From: JBGLNL01 sp964548045
GTDB lineage: Bacteria > Chloroflexota > Dehalococcoidia > SZUA-161 > SpSt-899
Assembly: GCA_964548045.1 (NCBI GenBank)
Contig: CAZJQZ010000042.1
Location: 1 to 17,419 of the forward strand
Length of the DNA: 17,419 nucleotides
Direction of reading: 5' to 3'
The notes under the pieces: generated by a model
What the model was told of the DNA's origin: nothing
The model's input: only the letters and a program-made list of their open reading frames with translations
Databases searched by the model: none
Made by a program: the position numbers and the translations under genes
In this document: in pieces, positions 13,731 to 17,419 of the stretch
Layout: each line of letters starts with the position of its first letter
Position numbering within the stretch: the stretch's first letter is position 1

Positions 13731-13804
13731 ATGTCATTCCCGTGAAAACGGGAATCCAGAGGGGAGTGGGGAAGTGGATTCCGGCGCGGAGGCCGGAATG
13801 ACAT
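13731..13804. repeat. intergenic paired-hairpin repeat (REP/MITE-like)
   Basis: A 74-base element bounded by inverted ATGTCATTCC and GGAATGACAT. It contains two hairpins: ATTCCCGT-GAAA-ACGGGAAT (13736-13755) and ATTCCGGC-6-base loop-GCCGGAAT (13778-13799). This form (TCATTCCCG...CGGGAATCC) is a familiar dispersed extragenic repeat in several bacterial phyla. It sits between the CoA-transferase genes and the marR promoter. Confidence 0.8.
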
Positions 13805-13885
13805 ATCATATTTAGTTGCTGGTTTAATCATAGCCACGAGAGTTTAATATTTCAGGCCCATTTCTCATCGGAAGAGAGTTCCCCC

Positions 13886-13914
13886 TTGACAAATTAGTTT
13901 GGTTACCTTACTAT
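13886..13914 (+). promoter_or_regulatory. marR promoter overlapped by an operator-like palindrome
   Basis: TTGACA (13886-13891), 17-base spacer, TACTAT (13909-13914). A 19-base palindrome TAGTttGGTtACCttACTA (13895-13913) covers the spacer and -10, matching 14 of 18 paired positions. This is the usual arrangement for an autorepressing MarR regulator. The predicted start at about 13921 is only 3 bases before the ATG. Confidence 0.75.
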
Positions 13915-13923
13915 TTTACTACA

Positions 13924-14400
13924 ATGTTAGGTCAATCACCTGAAGAACAGCAGGCAGTACGGTTGCATACTGCCACAAGGTTTCAGCGGCTTGTTAATAA
14001 AATCGCCAGAATGAGCCAGAATCCAAACGAGTTTGGAACCGGTGAGCATTTATCATTGGCAGAGATTCAGGTTATTCATACGATAGGCAATTATCCGGAA
14101 ATTACTGTGACCGAGCTTGCTCAGCAACTTGGTCTCACTAAAGGAACCGTTTCTCCTGTTGTTACCAAGCTGGTGCGAAGAGGCTACCTTACCAAAACAA
14201 GATCACATCGGGATGGAAGAAAGATGAAGCTTGATCTTACGGAAAAAGGCATGACGGCAGCCGAAGGTTATGAACAATACGCTACAGAATATGTTTCCCA
14301 GTATGCTCAGGAGATCAGCTTCGGCGAATGGGTTATTGTCAATGAAATACTGGCCAAGCTCGAAGCCTATATTGATACTAAAATGAAAAACGGTAACTAA
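13924..14400 (+). CDS. MarR-family transcriptional regulator
   Basis: A 158-residue winged-helix regulator. The DNA-binding domain lies at about residues 43-110: LSLAEIQVIHTIG, then the helix-turn-helix (TVTELAQQLGLTKGTVSPVV, 61-80) and the wing (RSHRDGRKMKLDLTEKG, 93-109). Flanking N- and C-terminal helices form the dimer interface. MarR proteins usually repress their own operon and release DNA on binding small aromatic or lipophilic ligands, often acyl-CoA or phenolic compounds. The promoter palindrome at 13895 fits autoregulation. Only 32 bases separate it from the flavoprotein gene, so it likely controls the marR-flavoprotein-isomerase-flavoprotein set and perhaps more. No ribosome site precedes the ATG, and the predicted transcript begins almost at it, so it may be translated leaderless. 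Confidence 0.92.
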   Translation: MLGQSPEEQQAVRLHTATRFQRLVNKIARMSQNPNEFGTGEHLSLAEIQVIHTIGNYPEITVTELAQQLGLTKGTVSPVVTKLVRRGYLTKTRSHRDGRKMKLDLTEKGMTAAEGYEQYATEYVSQYAQEISFGEWVIVNEILAKLEAYIDTKMKNGN

Positions 14401-14432
14401 ACTGTATTCCATGTCTACTTGAGGAGGAAATG

Positions 14433-16166
14433 ATGTCGGATGAATCCTTTGATGCGGTAATAATCGGGGGGGGGAATAAGGCTCTTTTCCTTGCCATGTA
14501 TTTAATCAAGTATGCCGGTATGAGCGTGGGCATTTTCGAGCGAAGGCATGAAATCGGCGGATGCTTGGCCACCGAGGAAATCTCAGCTCCCGGCTTCCGG
14601 GGAAATACTCATGCCAATATAATTCTGCCGGTTTACTACGCTCCTATCTATCGAGACTTCCCTGAATTCTGGGACTACGGCGCTCAGTGGGAGCAGTACC
14701 TGTGCTCCGATGGAGCCGCCTTCGCCGACAACGAGACCTGTCTGGCCATCTACAGCGTCAAGCATGACCCGAATCAGGAACGCACCGCGAAAGAGATTTC
14801 CCGCTTCTCTGAGAGGGACGCGGAAAACTGGCTGAAGTTGTACCGCACATTCCACAGTGACGAAGTTTACCGGGTGATGATCGATCAGTTCTTCTATCCC
14901 CCGGAGCAAACGCTGGCACCCGAGTTCGGCGAACGACAGATGGGGGTCTTCGGAAAGATGCTGGAATCCGACCTCGTTCCGGACTCGCTGACGATGAAAT
15001 CTTCCCCGCTACGCCAGATTCGAGAGATGTGGGAAAGTGAAGAGCTGCAATATTGTCATGCCCGGTTCGTCGTTTCGGCAGCAAGCGATGTTAACGATCC
15101 GGGTATCGGGGTGGAGGCCATTGCCCTTGGGGCCCAGCTTCCGGTGCTGGGTTTCAACCGGGGCGGCACCCACCAGATTGCCCATGCGGCGCATCAGATA
15201 CTGACTCAGATGGGGTGCAAATTCTTCACCCATGCGGAGGTCGAGAAGGTCATCATTGAGAACGGCGTTGCCACCGGGATTCGGCTTGCCGATGGCTCCG
15301 AGATCGGCGCCAGGAAACTGGTAGTTTCCGCTGGCCTCAGCCCCGATCAGGTTGTATTCGATATGATCGGACGGGAGCACTTTCCTGATAAAACGGTGCG
15401 TCGTGTTGAGCTTCTTTCATGCACACATATCGCCTGCCTGATGTGGTGCAGCTTTGCCCTCCATGAACCACCGAAGTACAGAGCGGAGGATTTCAATCCC
15501 GATATCCGCCAGACGTTCTGGCTTGGGCTGGGAAAGGATGCCAATCCCGAACACATCGCCAACGAATGCCGCTGGATGAACCTGGGGAAGCTCCCTCCGC
15601 TGGATGATTTCAGCCCGGTGGTGTGCTGCCACAGTCTCGTTGATCCCTCCTTCGCTCCTCCCGGCAAACATGTGGCTCAGAACGAGATGCAGTCTCCGCC
15701 TGCCAGCGCCCACACACAGGAGGAATGGCTGGAAATCAAGAAGCAATATGTTGATGATATGATGACCGTCTGGCAACAATATGCTACCAATATGACGGAG
15801 GATAACCTGATAGGCGTTGACAGCAACACCCCTTACGATAACCTGCGCATGAAGAACCTTGTACCTCATGGGAACGCCGGAATGCTCGATCGTTCGGTTT
15901 TCCAGCTTATTGAAAACCGGCCCATTCCCGAACTGGCCAACCATAGAACGCCGGTGAGCAATTTCTATGCCACCGGGACGGCCTGGCATCCGGGAGGTAA
16001 CGGTGGGGCTGGCGAGGCCTACAATTGTTTCAAGATTATCGCTACTGACATGGGGTTGGATAATCCCTGGCAGAAACTTGGCAATGATGAAACAGAATCC
16101 CTGGTAACTGAGATTAGGAATGTCGTCAAAAGGGTGCAGGATTCAGTGAAGGGAACCGGAGAATAA
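14433..16166 (+). CDS. CrtI/PYROXD2-like FAD-dependent oxidoreductase 1
   Basis: A 577-residue flavoprotein of the phytoene-desaturase-like (CrtI/PYROXD2) amine oxidase superfamily. The N-terminal dinucleotide-binding motif is VIIGGGNKA (9-17), with alanine in the usual third-glycine place, followed by IFERRHEIGG (34-43) containing the ribose-binding acid E36. The C-terminal FAD motif is ATGTAWHPGGNGGAGEAYN. Such enzymes remove hydrogen from, or isomerise, lipophilic polyene or ring substrates. ATG 14433 is preferred over 14430 because it has a 5-base spacing from GAGGAGG and matches the MPDESFD start of the paralog at 16683. There is no signal peptide. Lying next to a ketosteroid-isomerase-like gene, it may act on a cyclic alkene or ketone. 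Superfamily sure, substrate unknown. Confidence 0.9.
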   Translation: MSDESFDAVIIGGGNKALFLAMYLIKYAGMSVGIFERRHEIGGCLATEEISAPGFRGNTHANIILPVYYAPIYRDFPEFWDYGAQWEQYLCSDGAAFADNETCLAIYSVKHDPNQERTAKEISRFSERDAENWLKLYRTFHSDEVYRVMIDQFFYPPEQTLAPEFGERQMGVFGKMLESDLVPDSLTMKSSPLRQIREMWESEELQYCHARFVVSAASDVNDPGIGVEAIALGAQLPVLGFNRGGTHQIAHAAHQILTQMGCKFFTHAEVEKVIIENGVATGIRLADGSEIGARKLVVSAGLSPDQVVFDMIGREHFPDKTVRRVELLSCTHIACLMWCSFALHEPPKYRAEDFNPDIRQTFWLGLGKDANPEHIANECRWMNLGKLPPLDDFSPVVCCHSLVDPSFAPPGKHVAQNEMQSPPASAHTQEEWLEIKKQYVDDMMTVWQQYATNMTEDNLIGVDSNTPYDNLRMKNLVPHGNAGMLDRSVFQLIENRPIPELANHRTPVSNFYATGTAWHPGGNGGAGEAYNCFKIIATDMGLDNPWQKLGNDETESLVTEIRNVVKRVQDSVKGTGE

Positions 16167-16167
16167 A

Positions 16168-16185
16168 CCTCTTTCTCATAAGAGG
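16168..16185. repeat. short hairpin in the flavoprotein-isomerase gap
   Basis: CCTCTT, 6-base loop, AAGAGG, immediately after the flavoprotein stop, with no U tract. Similar in composition to the inverted repeat at 16607-16639, so both may be remnants of one dispersed CCTCTC-type repeat or mRNA processing sites. It does not look like a strong terminator. Confidence 0.4.
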
Positions 16186-16232
16186 GGGGAGAGGAACTTA
16201 AAGTGATTGAACAAGAAAGGCAAGGGGGGAAA

Positions 16233-16604
16233 ATGGATAACATCCAGATGGCAGATATCGCAAGGCAATATGTCGAATTAATTGGTAGTCATGATGTTGA
16301 TGCCATATGCAGCCTCTTTGCCGAAGATGCTTATCAGGAGGACCCCGTCGGTAATGAGCCTAACATTGGCATCGATGCTATCAGGGAGTTTTACACTCAT
16401 GTCCTTTCCTCGGATATTCAGGCTGAACTCACCGGGAGTACCAGGTGTGCCGGAAACGCACTCGCTTTTCCGTTTGATGCGTTTTTGGGTATGGAAGGGG
16501 CCAATTTGAAGCTGGAAGTAATCATGGTTTTTGAGTTTAACGAAGAAGGAAAAATCAAGACTATGAAAGCCTACTGGGGAGCCGAGAACTGTTCGGAGGT
16601 ATGA
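16233..16604 (+). CDS. SnoaL/NTF2-fold protein resembling ketosteroid delta5-isomerase
   Basis: A 123-residue protein of the NTF2-like fold. It follows bacterial ketosteroid isomerase along its length: YVELIGSHDVDAICSLFAED, EDPVGNEPNIGIDAIREFY, and NEEGKIKTMKAYWGAEN. Against Pseudomonas putida KSI (from memory) the proton-donor Tyr16 is Y13 and the base Asp40 is D37, but the second acid Asp103 is M98. The active site therefore keeps the base and the main oxyanion tyrosine. Likely role: moving a double bond next to a carbonyl, in a steroid or similar cyclic enone; other SnoaL-fold roles remain possible. ATG 16233 is chosen for its fit to KSI length and the GGGGGG stretch just before it; a GTG at 16203 would add 10 residues. 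It sits between two paralogous flavoproteins, presumably one operon. Confidence 0.85.
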   Translation: MDNIQMADIARQYVELIGSHDVDAICSLFAEDAYQEDPVGNEPNIGIDAIREFYTHVLSSDIQAELTGSTRCAGNALAFPFDAFLGMEGANLKLEVIMVFEFNEEGKIKTMKAYWGAENCSEV

Positions 16605-16606
16605 TT

Positions 16607-16639
16607 CCCTCTCACTTGAAGGAAGAGGACAGGTGAGGG
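16607..16639. repeat. imperfect inverted repeat CCCTCtCAC ... GTGAGGG
   Basis: A stem of 7 pairs with one bulged base and a 17-base loop, directly after the isomerase-like gene. It resembles dispersed CCCTCTC-type intergenic repeats. No U tract follows, so it is probably not a strong terminator, and the next gene may be co-transcribed. Confidence 0.45.
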
Positions 16640-16682
16640 TGAAAGCCTTACAAAGTACTACTCTTAATTCCGGGAGAAATAA

Positions 16683-17419
16683 ATGCCTGACGAATCATTT
16701 GATGCGGTGATAGTTGGAGGAGGAACCAAAGCCCTCTTTCTTGCCATGTATTTAATCAAATATGGCGGAATGAGCGTGGGCATTTTTGAGCGCAGGCATG
16801 AAATCGGCGGGTGCCTGGCTACCGAGGAAATCTCGGCCCCGGGCTTCCGGGGAAATATCCATGCCAATATCATCATGCCGATGTACTATGCGCCCATCTA
16901 TCGGGACTTTCCCCAATTCTGGGATTACGGTGCCCAATGGGAACAATATTTGTGCTCAGACGGAGCCGCTTTTGCCGATAATGATACCTGCCTGGCCCTC
17001 TACAGCATCAAGCACGATCCCACCCAGGAACGCACCGCGAAGGAGATTGCCCGATTTTCGGAGCGGGATGCCGAGGGGTATCTTAAGCTCATCAGGGCTT
17101 TCCACAGCGACGAGTTCTATCGGGCCATGATCGACCAGTTCTTCTATCCGCCGGAGCGTTTTCTTGACCCGGACATTATCGAAAGGCAGATGGGGGTGTT
17201 CGGCAGGTTGATGGAAGCCGACCTCGTTCCCGATTCGCTGACGATGAAATCATCCCCTCTGCGCCAGATTCGAGAAATGTGGGAAAGTGAAGAGTTGCAG
17301 TACTGCCATGCGCGGTTTGTCGTCTCGGCAGCGACCGATGTCAGCGATCCGGGGATGGGAATGGAGACCGTGGCTTTGGGGGCTCAGTTGCCGTTTCTGG
17401 GATTCAATAAAGGCAGCAT
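16683..17419 (+). CDS. CrtI/PYROXD2-like FAD-dependent oxidoreductase 2 (cut by window edge)
   Basis: First 245 residues of a second flavoprotein, open to the right edge. It is colinear without gaps with the protein at 14433-16166 and identical at about 207 of 245 positions by my count. The FAD motif reads VIVGGGTKA with the same alanine in place of the third glycine. Differences cluster around residues 140-175 (for example PPERFLDPDIIERQM against PPEQTLAPEFGERQM), a region that could shape the substrate pocket. The ATG at 16683 follows GGGAG 7 bases upstream, a weaker ribosome site than that of the first copy. Tandem copies on either side of an isomerase-like gene suggest two related steps or a heteromer. 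Family sure; the remainder lies outside the window. Confidence 0.9.
   Translation, partial: MPDESFDAVIVGGGTKALFLAMYLIKYGGMSVGIFERRHEIGGCLATEEISAPGFRGNIHANIIMPMYYAPIYRDFPQFWDYGAQWEQYLCSDGAAFADNDTCLALYSIKHDPTQERTAKEIARFSERDAEGYLKLIRAFHSDEFYRAMIDQFFYPPERFLDPDIIERQMGVFGRLMEADLVPDSLTMKSSPLRQIREMWESEELQYCHARFVVSAATDVSDPGMGMETVALGAQLPFLGFNKGS

Noticed and set aside
14430..14432. First ATG of the ATGATG pair as start of flavoprotein 1
   Set aside because: Only 2 bases from the GGAGG ribosome site; the second ATG has better spacing and matches the paralog start.
16203..16232. GTG start for the isomerase-like gene
   Set aside because: The ATG at 16233 fits family length and has purines just upstream; the extra 10 residues are unlike the KSI N-terminus. 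Not excluded.

Overview
The window looks like a bacterial chromosome segment devoted to catabolism of an unusual CoA-bound substrate, with a lipoprotein cluster set into it. My best guess for the organism is Chloroflexota, class Dehalococcoidia or a relative, from subsurface or sediment. This rests on the gene mix (many acyl-CoA dehydrogenases, class III CoA-transferases, SCP2-type thiolases with DUF35 partners, lipoproteins with an LTACGGDDD-type start) and is an inference. No rRNA, tRNA, phage, transposase or CRISPR array is visible.

Layout. (1) 1-3241, minus strand: an operon reading right to left, acyl-CoA dehydrogenase, gamma-carbonic-anhydrase-like hexapeptide protein, GNAT-like acetyltransferase, and a second acyl-CoA dehydrogenase cut by the left edge. 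(2) 3242-3549: a divergent control region with one promoter per direction and a perfect palindrome. (3) 3550-6865, plus strand: two SCP2-type thiolase-fold proteins followed by two DUF35 zinc-ribbon/OB-fold proteins. (4) 6866-11170: three related surface lipoproteins in separate transcription units with their own promoters and hairpin terminators. The first two share a conserved 5' leader RNA. (5) 11180-13692: a promoter and two class III (CaiB/BaiF) CoA-transferases. (6) 13731-13804: an intergenic paired-hairpin repeat. (7) 13886-17419: a MarR regulator with an operator-like palindrome over its own promoter, then a CrtI/PYROXD2-like flavoprotein, a ketosteroid-isomerase-like protein, and a second flavoprotein cut by the right edge.

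How it may work together (inference): CoA-transferases activate an acid, acyl-CoA dehydrogenases desaturate it, and thiolase-fold/DUF35 complexes cleave a C-C bond. The second thiolase-fold protein has lost all three thiolase catalytic residues. It keeps a tyrosine where the steroid side-chain aldolase Ltp2 has one, so it may be a retro-aldolase. The isomerase is strikingly like bacterial ketosteroid isomerase. No oxygenase is visible. A testable reading is oxygen-independent breakdown of a steroid-, terpenoid- or other cyclic CoA ester. The other candidate novelty is the duplicated leader RNA of the lipoprotein genes, which folds into the same hairpin in both copies and carries a four-codon mini-ORF.
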